From CAZFQG01 sp964520785 (GTDB lineage: Bacteria > Planctomycetota > Planctomycetia > Pirellulales > Thermoguttaceae), in NCBI GenBank assembly GCA_964520785.1, contig CAZFQG010000048.1, positions 1-34,916 on the forward strand: a stretch of 34,916 bases of DNA, written 5' to 3'. Shown piece by piece: positions 1 through 8,660 of this stretch (positions within the stretch are counted from its first letter, which is position 1; every line of letters starts with the position of its first letter). A program made the position numbers and the translations under genes. Below the pieces are notes generated by a model. The model was not told the origin of the DNA. It saw only the letters and a list, made by a program, of their open reading frames with translations, and did not search any database.

Positions 1-1
1 G

Positions 2-370
2 ACGCATGATGGCAACGGCATTCTGTTTGAAGGGAACCAAGGCAGGATATTCGTCAACCGCGGCAAATTGACGGGTGCCCCCGTCGAGGAAATGACCGAC
101 ACCGAGCGGAAGGACCTGGAGGAAGCGGTCGTCAAGTTATACCGCGGCAAGGAACCCGGCGATCACATGCGAAACTTTTTCGAATGCGTCGAAGACCGCG
201 ACCTCCCGATTTCGGACATTGATACCCACCACCGGGCAATGACCTCTTGCCACCTGTGCAACATCGCGCTGCTGCTGAAACGGAGACTCCGCTGGGATCC
301 CCAAGCCGAGGCTTTCGTCGCCGATACCCAAGCCGAAGCCCTCAAGTCCCGCCCTTCGCGCCCGGTTTAG
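2..370 (+). CDS. Gfo/Idh/MocA family oxidoreductase, C-terminal end (partial)
   Basis: This is the 3' end of a gene that begins before the window; the frame is open from the first bases to the TAG at 368-370, about 122 residues. The visible part matches the C-terminal tail of planctomycete Gfo/Idh/MocA proteins: a GxILFEGxxGRIFVNRGKLTG stretch near the left edge, then an NFFECVxDR segment, a histidine-rich HHRAMTSCHLCNIA segment and a closing RLRWDP...SRP tail. Members of this superfamily are NAD(P)-dependent dehydrogenases acting on sugars and related substrates, and many planctomycete copies are exported. The nucleotide-binding N-terminus lies outside the window, so substrate and export cannot be judged. 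The sulfatase gene starts 17 bases downstream, which suggests co-transcription and a shared role in breaking down polysaccharide. Family assignment is firm; the specific reaction is unknown. Confidence 0.8.
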   Translation, partial: THDGNGILFEGNQGRIFVNRGKLTGAPVEEMTDTERKDLEEAVVKLYRGKEPGDHMRNFFECVEDRDLPISDIDTHHRAMTSCHLCNIALLLKRRLRWDPQAEAFVADTQAEALKSRPSRPV

Positions 371-387
371 AACGAATTGAGAGACCG

Positions 388-1866
388 ATGCGATATCCTT
401 CCATTTACTGCGTGTTGATCGCCGCCATCATTGGGTCCGTTTTGTCGAGGGGGGCGGTTCGCGCGGAAAGGCCGAACATCATCCTCGTCCTCGCCGACGA
501 TCTTGGCTGGGGAGATCCGGGATGCTACAACCCGGACTCGAGAATTCCCACGCCGGCGATGGATCAACTGGCCGCCGAGGGAATGCGCTTCACCGACGCG
601 CACAGCCCGTCTTCCGTCTGCACTCCGACTCGCTATGCGTTACTCACCGGCCGCTACGCGTGGCGCTCCCGTCTCAAATCGGGGGTGCTTTGGGGATACT
701 CCCGCGCACTGATCGAGCCGGGGCGAATGACCCTTGCTTCTCTTCTTAAGGGACAAGGATACAGGACGGCCGGAATCGGGAAATGGCATCTCGGGTTCCA
801 GGAACCGAGCACGGAGGCGGAGAACGAAGAAGACCAGCCCCGGGTCGACTATTCCCGGCCGCTATCACCGGGACCGCTCCGTGACGGCTTCGACGCCTTC
901 TATGGGATTCCGGCGTCCCTCGATATGGAACCGTATCTGTACGTCCGAGACGACATGGCAATCCGGCAGGCCACCTTGGAAGTCGAGGGAAGCAAGCACC
1001 GCCGCCAAGGAGGGGGTGGTTTCTGGCGGCCCGGGCCGATCGCTCCCGGCTTCGTGCATGAGGAAGTGTTGCAGTCGCTCGCGAGCGAGGCGACCGCCTT
1101 CATCCGTTCGCAATCGAAGGATCAGCCCTTTTTCCTCTATTTCGCGCTGACTGCCCCGCACACGCCCTGGCTGCCGACCGATGGATTTCGCGGTAAGACG
1201 GAAGTCGGTTATTACGGCGATTTCGTCGCGCAGGTGGACGCCGTGTTGGCGGAGGTCATCGCCGCGCTGGAACGAGCCGGGCTGGCCGAGAATACGCTCC
1301 TCATTATGACCAGTGACAACGGCGCCCATTGGCCGGAGGCGGATATTGTCCAGTGGCGGCACGATGCCAACGGCGGGTTCCGCGGTCAAAAAGCGGATAT
1401 TCACGAGGGAGGGCACCGCGTTCCGTTCCTGGTTCGCTGGCCCGGAAAGGTTCAACCGGGGTCCGTTTCGGATCAACTCATTTGCCTGACGGACATGTTG
1501 GCGACCTTCGCCGAAATCGTCGGGGCGGAACTCCCGGAGGACGCCGGCGAAGATAGTCGCAGTATTCTCCCGGCCATGCTCCAGACGGCGGAAGGTTCCA
1601 TCCGCGAGGCGGTCGTACATCACTCCCTGAATGGAATGTTCGCCATCCGACAAGGAGACTGGAAATTCATCGACGGACTCGGCTCGGGAGGGTTCACGAG
1701 GCCGACGCGGGTCGAGCCGAACCCCTCCGGTTCTCAAGGGCAGCTTTATGATCTTGCTCGGGACCGGGCGGAAAGGAATAATCTCTATTTGACGCACCCC
1801 GAGAAGGTGGAAGAACTGAAGGCCCTGTTGGCGAAGTACCGGGCCGCCGAGAGGAGCACCCCCTGA
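388..1866 (+). CDS. Secreted sulfatase (arylsulfatase type)
   Basis: This encodes a 492-residue sulfatase that hydrolyses sulfate esters, probably on sulfated polysaccharide, outside the cytoplasm. Residues 1-26 form a signal peptide ending in AVRA. Next comes the metal-binding segment with Asp37-Asp38 (LADDLGWGD), then the C-x-P-x-R signature as CTPTR at residues 78-82, where Cys78 would be converted to formylglycine. Further on are GKWHLG, a PHTPW segment and the SDNGAHW metal site. An upstream in-frame start at 247 would add 47 residues that overlap the preceding gene and place the signal peptide internally, so ATG 388 is preferred. It lies 17 bases after the Gfo/Idh/MocA gene and 28 bases before the Nudix gene, consistent with one transcript. 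The exact sulfated substrate cannot be read from the sequence. Confidence 0.93.
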   Translation: MRYPSIYCVLIAAIIGSVLSRGAVRAERPNIILVLADDLGWGDPGCYNPDSRIPTPAMDQLAAEGMRFTDAHSPSSVCTPTRYALLTGRYAWRSRLKSGVLWGYSRALIEPGRMTLASLLKGQGYRTAGIGKWHLGFQEPSTEAENEEDQPRVDYSRPLSPGPLRDGFDAFYGIPASLDMEPYLYVRDDMAIRQATLEVEGSKHRRQGGGGFWRPGPIAPGFVHEEVLQSLASEATAFIRSQSKDQPFFLYFALTAPHTPWLPTDGFRGKTEVGYYGDFVAQVDAVLAEVIAALERAGLAENTLLIMTSDNGAHWPEADIVQWRHDANGGFRGQKADIHEGGHRVPFLVRWPGKVQPGSVSDQLICLTDMLATFAEIVGAELPEDAGEDSRSILPAMLQTAEGSIREAVVHHSLNGMFAIRQGDWKFIDGLGSGGFTRPTRVEPNPSGSQGQLYDLARDRAERNNLYLTHPEKVEELKALLAKYRAAERSTP

Positions 1867-1894
1867 TCGTTTCGCGAAGAAAGGGTATCCGCGC

Positions 1895-2413
1895 ATGGAA
1901 GAATTGCTGGCCGATTACCGCGTTTTCCGCGTCGTCAGAACCGTGGAGGAGACCGACCGCGGCGAGCGAGAGCGGTTCGTGGTTCGACACCCCGGAGCGG
2001 CGGTGATCGTTCCGATTCTCGACGACGGACGCGTCTGCCTGATCGAGAATTATCGAATTGCCGTGAAAAAGCGGCTGATCGAACTTCCCGCCGGTACACT
2101 GGAACCGGGAGAAGGTCCGTTGGAGACGGCGCGCCGCGAATTGGCGGAGGAGACGGGATACAGGGCCCGTTCGGTCGAATCACTGGGCCACGTGTATTCT
2201 TCGCCCGGCGTGTTCGACGAACGGATGTACCTATTCTTGGCGACCGGCTTGACTGACGGCGAGACGGCCTTGGAAGTAGGGGAAAGGATCGTTACTCGTT
2301 TGACCCCCTGGCGCGAGGCCCTGAAACTGGTCCACTCCGGCGCGATCGAAGACGCGAAGACGGTCGTTGGTCTCTTGAAGGCCCACGCGCAGGGCGTTTT
2401 CGCGGGTTATTAG
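1895..2413 (+). CDS. Nudix hydrolase, probable ADP-ribose pyrophosphatase
   Basis: This is a 172-residue cytoplasmic Nudix hydrolase. The full Nudix box (G-x5-E-x7-RE-x-x-EE-x-G) is present at residues 67-89, read as GTLEPGE...RELAEETGY. It is preceded by ELPAG, as in ADP-ribose pyrophosphatases, and followed by SPGVFDE, which fits the conserved proline found after the box in that subgroup. The likely reaction is ADP-ribose to AMP plus ribose 5-phosphate with Mg2+; other nucleoside diphosphate sugars are possible. Start ATG 1895 has an AAAGGG upstream at slightly long spacing. It is the last gene of the plus-strand group and converges on topA with only 27 bases between the stop codons. No link to the sulfatase is evident beyond possible co-transcription. 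Confidence 0.88.
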   Translation: MEELLADYRVFRVVRTVEETDRGERERFVVRHPGAAVIVPILDDGRVCLIENYRIAVKKRLIELPAGTLEPGEGPLETARRELAEETGYRARSVESLGHVYSSPGVFDERMYLFLATGLTDGETALEVGERIVTRLTPWREALKLVHSGAIEDAKTVVGLLKAHAQGVFAGY

Positions 2414-2428
2414 GCGGTGAATCACCGC
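2414..2428. terminator. Short hairpin between convergent genes
   Basis: The 15-base palindrome GCGGTGAATCACCGC lies between the stop codons of the Nudix gene and topA. It can form a six-base-pair GC-rich stem with a three-base loop on either strand. No T-run follows, so it is at best a weak bidirectional terminator. Position is the main argument. Confidence 0.35.
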
Positions 2429-2440
2429 GTTGGCGGAGGT

Positions 2441-5113
2441 TCAGGATTTCTTCTTAACGGTCTTCTTCGCGGCTTTTTTCGTCGCGGTCTTCTTCTTCGC
2501 GGTTTTCTTCGCCCCCTTTTTCGCGGCCTTCTTACGGGTTCCGCGGCCGGGCGTTCCCTTTGCGGCGCGTTCGGCGAGCAAATCGAGCGCTCGCTCGAAG
2601 GTGACTTCCTCCGCGGCGACCGTTTTGGGGACGGAGGCGTTGGTCGTTCCGTCCGTTACGTAGGGTCCGTATCGTCCGTCGAGCAGCCGCACCGGCTCGT
2701 TCGTCACGGGAGAGGCGTCAAAAACCTTCAGCGGTTCGGACTTGTTCGCCGCGCGACCGCCGCGCCGCGTTTTCGGTCGTGCCAGCAACTCCAACGCCTG
2801 TTCCAGGGTGATATCGATCGGGGAGAGGTCATCCGGAAGAGATCGCGACTCATCGTTCCACTTGACGTAGGGGCCGTAGCGCCCATTCGCCGCGACGATC
2901 GGCCGCTGATCTTCTGGATGGCGCCCCAACTCGCGAGGGAGGGCCAGCAGCTTCACCGCGGCTTCAAGATTGATTTCGTCGGGTTCCATCCCTTTCAGAA
3001 GAGACGCGTTCTTCGGCTTTTCGTCGTCTTCCAAATTGCCGCGCTGGACGTACGGTCCGAACCGCCCGACCTTGATATATACCGGCTTGCCCGTTTCGGG
3101 GCAGATTCCCAAAGGCTCATCTCCTTGTTGTGCCTTGGAAAGCATGGAAAGGGCCGTCTCGACCGTCAATTCATCCGGAGGCATCTTATCGGGAATACTC
3201 GCCCTCCGATCCGCTTGTTCCAGGAACGGACCGAATCGCCCGACGCGGACGAAGATAAGGTCCGTGTGCTCTCCGGACGTCGGTTTCCCGACGAAGACGC
3301 GGCTCATTTCCCTCGGGTCGATTTCGTCGATCTTGCTTTCGAGCTGCTGCTTCAGGCCCGGGCGCGAATTGCCGAAGTAAAAAGACCGCAAATAATCGAT
3401 ATGTCCCATTTCGCCGCGACTAATCGCGTCGAGTTCGTCCTCCATTTCGGCGGTAAACCGGTAGTCGACGAGATTCGGAAAATGCTCCTCCAGAAGGCGC
3501 GCCACGGCGAACGCGGTCCACGTGGGAACCAGGACGTTATTCTTTTTGAAGACGTACTCCCGAGCGAGAATCGTATCGATGATCGACGCGTACGTGCTGG
3601 GGCGGCCGATTCCCATTTCCTCGAGCGTTCGCGTGAGGGATGCCTCGCTGTAGCGCGCAGGGGGTTGCGTCACGTGGCTCTTGGCGTCTAGTGCCCGTAC
3701 GGCAAGTGATTCACCGACCTCCACGGAGGGGAGCGGTTTTTCACGGTCCGCCAATTCGGCTTCGGGGTCATCGGAACCCTCGACGTATGCCCTGAGATAG
3801 CCGGGGAATTCGATCGTTCTTCCGGATATCTGAAAAAGAGCGCCGTCCACTTCGATGGCGATCTGCGTGCGGAACCCCTTGGCGTCGGCCATCTGGCACG
3901 CCACGGTTCGCTTCCAAATGAGGTCGTACAGCCGGAACTCTTCGTTACTGAGCGTTCCGCGAAGGCGTTCCGGCAGATCGAATGGATGTCCCGCCGGCCG
4001 AATCGCCTCGTGAGCCTCTTGCGCGTTCTTAACCTTCGTCCGGTAGAACCGCGGTTTCTCCGGCAAATACTCCGACCCGAATTGGGACGTCACGATTTCC
4101 CGGGCGGCCTGCACGGCCACGTCGGCCAGATTGGTCGAGTCGGTACGCATATACGTGATATGGCCGTTCTCGTACAGGCTCTGGGCGACCTGCATCGTGC
4201 GCCGCGCCGTGAAACCGAGCTTGCGGTTCGCCTCCTGCTGGAGCGTACTGGTGGTGAATGGAGGATACGGTTTTGATGTGTACGGTTTCTTTTCGACCGT
4301 CTTGACTACCGCCGTCTCGCCCTGGAGCCTTTCCAGCAAGGCGGCGGCTTGCGACTCATCGAGAAGAAGTAATTCCGAGTTCTTTAGTTTCCCGGTCGTC
4401 GCGTCGAAGTCCCTCCCGGTGGGAATTCCCTTTCCGTCGACGGAAACGAGAACCGCCTGGAACGATTCGCCCCCGGCCTTGGCGAATGTCGCCAAAAGGT
4501 CCCAATAGACCGAAGAAACGAAGGCCATGCGATCCCGCTCGCGCTGGGCGATGAGGCGCACGGCCACGCTCTGCACGCGTCCGGCGGACAGCCCTCGAAG
4601 TATCTTTCGCCACAAGATCGGCGAGACCTCGTATCCGTAAAGACGATCCAGAATTCGGCGAGCCTCTTGCGCCTGCACCAGGTTTTCGTCAACGTCGCGA
4701 GGGTGCCGCAGAGCCTCCAGGATTGCTTCCTTGGTGATCTCGTGGAAGACCAGGCGATGCACCGGAACCCGCGGTTTGAGCACTTCGCAAAGGTGCCAAC
4801 TGATCGCCTCCCCTTCGCGGTCTTCGTCCGTCGCGAGGTAGACTTTCTCGGCGTCCTTCACCAACGACTTCAGCTTTTTGACCTGCTTGCTCTTGTCGCG
4901 CGGAACGACGTACAAGGGTTCGAAATCGGCCTGGACGTTTACCCCCAGCCGAGACCACTCCTCCTTTCGGTACTTCTCGGGAATCTCACCGGCACCCTGC
5001 GGAAGATCGCGAATGTGCCCGATGCTCGCCTCGATCGTGTAGCCTGGACCAAGGAACTTACCGATGGTGCGCGCTTTTGCCGGAGATTCAACGATTACTA
5101 ATGCTTTTCCCAC
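2441..5113 (-). CDS. topA: DNA topoisomerase I
   Basis: This is an 890-residue type IA topoisomerase that relaxes negative supercoils. From the chosen GTG start the protein begins VGKALVIVESPAKA, the usual N-terminus. It has the TOPRIM acidic motif DEDREGE at about residues 96-102 and the active-site tyrosine in YMRTDST at about residue 321. The C-terminus has no zinc-finger cysteine sets. It carries four GR(F/Y)GPY/F repeats (Toprim_Crpt type) and ends in a tail of Lys/Ala repeats (about 2441-2540) resembling actinobacterial TopA tails that aid DNA binding and processivity. The frame stays open 30 codons further upstream to an ATG at 5203, but that adds residues unlike any TopA and would cover the likely promoter, so GTG 5113 is preferred. 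Identification is secure; the start is likely. Confidence 0.96.
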   Translation of the reverse strand: MGKALVIVESPAKARTIGKFLGPGYTIEASIGHIRDLPQGAGEIPEKYRKEEWSRLGVNVQADFEPLYVVPRDKSKQVKKLKSLVKDAEKVYLATDEDREGEAISWHLCEVLKPRVPVHRLVFHEITKEAILEALRHPRDVDENLVQAQEARRILDRLYGYEVSPILWRKILRGLSAGRVQSVAVRLIAQRERDRMAFVSSVYWDLLATFAKAGGESFQAVLVSVDGKGIPTGRDFDATTGKLKNSELLLLDESQAAALLERLQGETAVVKTVEKKPYTSKPYPPFTTSTLQQEANRKLGFTARRTMQVAQSLYENGHITYMRTDSTNLADVAVQAAREIVTSQFGSEYLPEKPRFYRTKVKNAQEAHEAIRPAGHPFDLPERLRGTLSNEEFRLYDLIWKRTVACQMADAKGFRTQIAIEVDGALFQISGRTIEFPGYLRAYVEGSDDPEAELADREKPLPSVEVGESLAVRALDAKSHVTQPPARYSEASLTRTLEEMGIGRPSTYASIIDTILAREYVFKKNNVLVPTWTAFAVARLLEEHFPNLVDYRFTAEMEDELDAISRGEMGHIDYLRSFYFGNSRPGLKQQLESKIDEIDPREMSRVFVGKPTSGEHTDLIFVRVGRFGPFLEQADRRASIPDKMPPDELTVETALSMLSKAQQGDEPLGICPETGKPVYIKVGRFGPYVQRGNLEDDEKPKNASLLKGMEPDEINLEAAVKLLALPRELGRHPEDQRPIVAANGRYGPYVKWNDESRSLPDDLSPIDITLEQALELLARPKTRRGGRAANKSEPLKVFDASPVTNEPVRLLDGRYGPYVTDGTTNASVPKTVAAEEVTFERALDLLAERAAKGTPGRGTRKKAAKKGAKKTAKKKTATKKAAKKTVKKKS

Positions 5114-5479
5114 GTTCGAGCCAATTAAATATGTTTGTACATGTATGTGTTTGACAATTCCCGAGACCGTCGCGGGTTCGACCCGCCGAAAATCTCGGAA
5201 CAATCATACGTTATTACTCGAAAAGCGCCGATTCGCCAAGGGACTTCTCCCACGAGACTCCGGCAAAAGGAATTCTGGTGCGGGAAATCATCAGTTCGGG
5301 ATGCCATATAGTAGCAAAGAATTGGCCGGCCGACCACATGGCTGATTCTGTTGATTGAGAGTGTTTCAGAACATTCAGAGTTCTTATCGGTGAGTAACAC
5401 CAACCAGCACGCAGATACAGCTTTATAGTGGTATAATACCCCCTGAAAAACCGCACGGCAAAGAGATCGTGCCATCATG
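5114..5479. other. AT-rich intergenic region between topA and the radical SAM gene
   Basis: These 366 bases are visibly richer in A and T than the flanking genes. Apart from the topA promoter at the left end, no gene is supported. A 117-codon open frame on the minus strand (5125-5478) starts one base after the radical SAM stop, but it has no ribosome binding site and no recognisable motif. A TATAAT at 5432-5437 on the plus strand has no partner gene. Confidence 0.6.
5128..5157 (-). promoter_or_regulatory. Probable topA promoter with internal palindrome
   Basis: On the minus strand TTGTCA (5157-5152) is followed after 18 bases by CATATT (5133-5128). This would place the transcript start only about 8 bases before the topA GTG, so the mRNA would be nearly leaderless. 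The spacer contains the perfect palindrome TACATGTA (5138-5145), a possible operator. The -10 match is 4 of 6, so this is a moderate prediction. Confidence 0.4.
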
Positions 5480-6760
5480 CTATTGAACGCATTCCTGGAG
5501 CGTTCGAAAAAAATCCCCGAATTGCGGCTTTTCTTCGCAACTCTTGCAGAACTCCGTCGATTCCTTCGGATCAAGTGGCAATTCCCGCTGTGAGAATCGC
5601 GGGGCCAATCGTTTTGCCCAGCACTGCCGGTGTGGGATTCCAGCGGCCGACTTCATTCGCTCGTAGATCGGCCGCAAGGGTTCGTTCAGGAGGTTCCCAA
5701 AAGAAACTGGAACGAAATCGCAGGGCCAGACGTCCCCTTTGGCGGTAACGTAAAGGTGTAACAACCCGGCATTACAACCGAATTTGCGGGGCCCTTCGGT
5801 ATAGGGGAAAGAACTGATTCTCACCCCGACTTCGGACTGGTTTATCATTTCTTGAAAATCGAGCCACCGCTTCACGTCGGCGTCCGTCCAGATGACCTCG
5901 CCGGCCGTCTCCGAATTGGTCAACCGTCCTCGCGGGATGGGCTGGTGGATCCGCACTTCATGAACACCCCGCTCCTGAGCGAGTCGGAAGAGGACTCTTA
6001 AGCGTTTCTCCGCGAGATCGCGCCGGAAGACGACACTGGAGAGCATGGTGTAGAGTCCGGCGTCGAGCGAGTTTTGGATCGCCGTCAGGGCATGATCGAA
6101 GGCTTGCGGATTACGGCGAACCCGATTGTGTTCCTCCGCGTAGGGAGAATCAACGCTGATCCCGGAATAGAAAAGCCCGGCATCACGGAGCGACTTTGCC
6201 CGATCGCGGGAGTAACCGAATCCGTTGGTGAATATCAAGGTCACGCTTCGGTCGTCAATTACGCGCAGAATCTCCTCCAAATCGTTGCGCATCAACGGTT
6301 CTCCACCGGATATCCCGATATAAGCCACCCCCAAGTCCTGCAATTCCCGCAAGACGCCTATCCACTGTTCCGTAGTCAGCTCCGCTCCGCGGTTTTGAGG
6401 CGTCGCACCGCAATGCGAACAGCGATACGGGCACCGTTCCGTAATGCACAGGTGTGCGGACAGAGGAGAGGAACGGCGCAGGTACGCCAGATCGCTAAAA
6501 CGGGTGTCTTCAAATATCCCTCCGCGGAGGAAGGAAAAGAACGCTTCGGAGGGAATCGGCGGCACCCAAGAGTTCACGATGTACTGGTCTTTGAATTTCA
6601 CGACGCGTTCACCCCGAGCGGCCGCGAGCAGGAGCTTCGGAAGGTGTTTCGAGGAGAAACTCGCATCCTTCCGAAACAGTGCTTTCATCTCGAGGAGAAA
6701 TGCCATGTATCTCTCATCCGATAACATGGACTCGACGGTAACGCTTTGAGTGCGTACCAT
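5480..6760 (-). CDS. Radical SAM/SPASM domain protein
   Basis: This encodes a 426-residue radical S-adenosylmethionine enzyme. The cluster-binding motif CxxxCxxC is read as CPYRCSHC about 115 residues in, followed by the GGEP-type SAM motif (ISGGEPLM). A C-terminal SPASM-like region has CNAGLLHLYVTAKGDVWPC and a further C...CKSC set, which would bind auxiliary iron-sulfur clusters. The first hundred residues are an extra N-terminal domain of unknown role. SPASM enzymes commonly modify peptides or proteins, but no precursor peptide gene was recognised beside it. The start is fixed at ATG 6760 by an unusually complete Shine-Dalgarno sequence, AAAGGAGGT, at good spacing; an upstream in-frame start at 6793 would ignore it. 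A good promoter lies about 50 bases upstream. Fold is certain; substrate is unknown. Confidence 0.88.
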   Translation of the reverse strand: MVRTQSVTVESMLSDERYMAFLLEMKALFRKDASFSSKHLPKLLLAAARGERVVKFKDQYIVNSWVPPIPSEAFFSFLRGGIFEDTRFSDLAYLRRSSPLSAHLCITERCPYRCSHCGATPQNRGAELTTEQWIGVLRELQDLGVAYIGISGGEPLMRNDLEEILRVIDDRSVTLIFTNGFGYSRDRAKSLRDAGLFYSGISVDSPYAEEHNRVRRNPQAFDHALTAIQNSLDAGLYTMLSSVVFRRDLAEKRLRVLFRLAQERGVHEVRIHQPIPRGRLTNSETAGEVIWTDADVKRWLDFQEMINQSEVGVRISSFPYTEGPRKFGCNAGLLHLYVTAKGDVWPCDFVPVSFGNLLNEPLRPIYERMKSAAGIPHRQCWAKRLAPRFSQRELPLDPKESTEFCKSCEEKPQFGDFFRTLQECVQ

Positions 6761-6764
6761 TGGG

Positions 6765-6777
6765 AGACCTCCTTTAT
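6765..6777 (-). promoter_or_regulatory. Strong Shine-Dalgarno of the radical SAM gene
   Basis: The minus strand reads AAAGGAGGT a few bases before ATG 6760, close to a full match to the 16S anti-Shine-Dalgarno. Most genes in this window have weak or absent sites, so this one decides the start and suggests strong translation. Confidence 0.6.
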
Positions 6778-6810
6778 ATCTCGAAGACCGCATTCTCTCG
6801 CTGCATATTC

Positions 6811-6838
6811 ATGATACTCGCCATGGACTTTGGGTCAA
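6811..6838 (-). promoter_or_regulatory. Predicted promoter of the radical SAM gene
   Basis: The minus strand carries TTGACC (6838-6833) and TATCAT (6816-6811) with a 16-base spacer, each matching 5 of 6 positions of the housekeeping consensus. It would yield a leader of about 45 bases ending in the strong ribosome binding site before ATG 6760. Confidence 0.5.
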
Positions 6839-7174
6839 GAGGGGGGTTCTGGGTACTCCACGACATCGGCCCTCCGGCGTTGTCTTCAGAAAGCATGGTC
6901 GGTGCTTAACACGCGATTTCGCTGCCTTCCATGGGCGTGCTTGGAAATCGTCCCTCGAACGGGGCCGCACTGTGGCGCGGCTCGCCAAGTGGGCCAGTTT
7001 CTCACGTGCCGGCACGTTTTCCGTCTTTCTGGTCGTATCGCCGTCCGAAAGAATGCCCAAACGAAGGACTACGTGGAATCGGCAAGCCCATTTGGTATAA
7101 TTGGAGAATCGATGAGCCCTCGGCGCGAAACGCGGATACCAACCAGTAGACCCCCTCGACCAAGAGAGATCAGC

Positions 7175-7471
7175 ATGACCGTCCCCCTTCACCGCCGTGA
7201 TTTTCTGCGGACCTCCGGTATTCTCGACGCGACCGTGGCCCTGGAGGCGCCTTCGCGTGCTTCCGAGCAGCTTTCTCTGCAGGCCGGGGTGGCGGCGGTG
7301 AACATTTCTCCGCGATCCTTGCCGGCCGTCTGTAATGGATTGCCTTTCGATCACCGTCCCGTGACCGGATATCTCTTCCCGCGGGGCCGGTTGGCCGAAC
7401 GGGCCCTCACCGGCGATCACTTGAAAATCGACGGCACGCACGAGGGGGGGCTCAATGCAGGGGCATTATGA
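7175..7471 (+). pseudogene. Truncated ceramidase-like exported protein (gene remnant)
   Basis: This short frame of 98 codons begins with a twin-arginine-like leader (HRRDFLRTSG). It continues with QAGVAAVNISPRSLPAVCNG, which resembles the start of the mature region of neutral/alkaline ceramidase-like proteins common in planctomycetes, where the motif is xAGxAxxxIxPxxxP. About 40 residues later it loses resemblance and stops at 7469-7471. Complete family members are several hundred residues long, so only the leader and the first strand of the domain remain. The sialidase gene starts 30 bases downstream and is itself frameshifted, so the two look like one decaying transcription unit. The family assignment rests on a short motif and is tentative; a small functional exported protein is the alternative. 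Confidence 0.45.
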
Positions 7472-7501
7472 TTTGTCACAAAATAAAAGAGGAGGTATTC
7501 C

Positions 7502-8660
7502 ATGCGTTTCCGCGTTATCTACTCAAGCGCCCTATTGCTCTCACTCTATTCACTTTCCCATGTCTTCGCTGAACAAGGGGATGGTCTACCTCTTGATATC
7601 CGGGTGAGCGAGCCCTTTACCGTCGCCAGCGCCCCACCGACGTTCGCGTTCCCGACCCTTCAGCAATTGGCGATGAGAGACCTTCGCCTGGTGGTCCGCT
7701 CCCGATGCCTACCTCAAAGAGGATGAACGAAAGCAAACCGTTTTTCGCACGACCGACGGCGGCCTCACCTGGGGCGACCCGATTGCCGTGTTGGCCGGCG
7801 AGTCGGGCGGGCACTCCTTCATCAAGAAACGGGATGGCACATGCGTCTGGCTGGGATTGTTCACGCATCCACTCGACGAACGAACTCTCGGCGCGAATTG
7901 CGGTTTCTCACCCGACGGCAATAAGTTTACATGGACCGAAGGAAAGGTCCGCTTTCCGGAGAAGGTTCTCATCGTGCCGTGGCAGAACGGGCTGGCCATG
8001 ATGGACTTCGCGCGATCGATCCTCGAACTGGCGGACGGCTCATTAGTCGCGACGATGTACGGAAACTTCGAGTCGGATATTCAGGGTCGCGATCCCAAGA
8101 AGGTGAAATACGGCGAAAATCGGTACCGAACGCTTCTCGTTCGTTCGACCGACGGCGGACTGAACTGGGACTACTACTCGACGGTGGCGTTCAGCGCGGA
8201 CGCGGCGGGCGAGGGGTTTGGAGAACCCGTCATGACCCGGACATCCGATGGAAACCTGCTGTGCGTTATGCGACGCGGTAGTGCTCTGCCGATGGCCTCC
8301 TGCCGCTCAACCGACGATGGACGCACCTGGAGCGAGCCCCGAATCCTGCCGGACGACGCCGTGAGCGTGTTCCCCGACCTGGTCCTCATGTCCAACGGCG
8401 TCTTGGCGCTCTCCAGCGGTCGGCCCGGCATCTACCTCAAGTTTTCAGTGGACGGAACCGGGGTGGAATGGACTCCTCGAATCACCCTTTACGAAGATCC
8501 GCATTGGCCCACCCCCGCCTCGACATGCGGCTACACGGCTCTTCGCGAAGTCGCGCCGGGACGTCTTCTGTGCATCTTTTCATTTCTCGAGAACCTTATC
8601 AAACCGGGTGCTGAAAGTCATATGCGAGCCGTGTTTATTGATATTTCAAGGAAAATGTAA
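7502..8660 (+). pseudogene. BNR-repeat sialidase-like protein, frameshifted
   Basis: This gene encodes a secreted sialidase-like beta-propeller but is broken by a frameshift. The first part (from ATG 7502, with GAGGAGGT upstream) gives a signal peptide ending HVFA, then the start of the mature domain up to FPTLQQLA. That frame drifts to a stop at 7724-7726. From about 7683 a different frame continues smoothly as FAWWSAPDAYLKEDE, then TTDGGLTW, and stays open to 8660. Three Asp-box motifs (TTDGGLTW, STDGGLNW, STDDGRTW) mark the propeller. Going from the first to the second frame needs one base removed or two added near 7677-7682. Sialidase-like planctomycete proteins may act on other sugars, so substrate is unknown. 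The break may be real or a sequence error; an internal start near 7788 would make only a leaderless fragment. Confidence 0.8.

Larger units (their letters stand above)
6761..7174. other. Intergenic region between divergent genes
   Basis: This 414-base stretch separates the radical SAM gene (minus) from the damaged ceramidase-like gene (plus). It holds the minus-strand promoter at 6811-6838 and a plus-strand TATAAT at 7096-7101 without a clear -35 box. Long frames cross it on both strands, but they show no motifs or ribosome binding sites. Nothing else is supported. Confidence 0.5.

Noticed and set aside
865..1896. 343-codon open frame on the minus strand
   Set aside because: It lies fully antisense to the sulfatase, which has its signature motifs and signal peptide; the frame is open because of high GC.
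2417..3691. 424-codon open frame on the plus strand
   Set aside because: It is antisense to topA, starting just past the Nudix stop codon; its Arg/Gly/Phe-rich sequence has no motif.
5432..5437. TATAAT on the plus strand
   Set aside because: No suitable -35 box and no plus-strand gene until 7175.
5125..5478. 117-codon frame filling the gap between the radical SAM gene and topA
   Set aside because: AT-rich, no ribosome binding site, no motif, and it covers the topA promoter; kept only as a remark.
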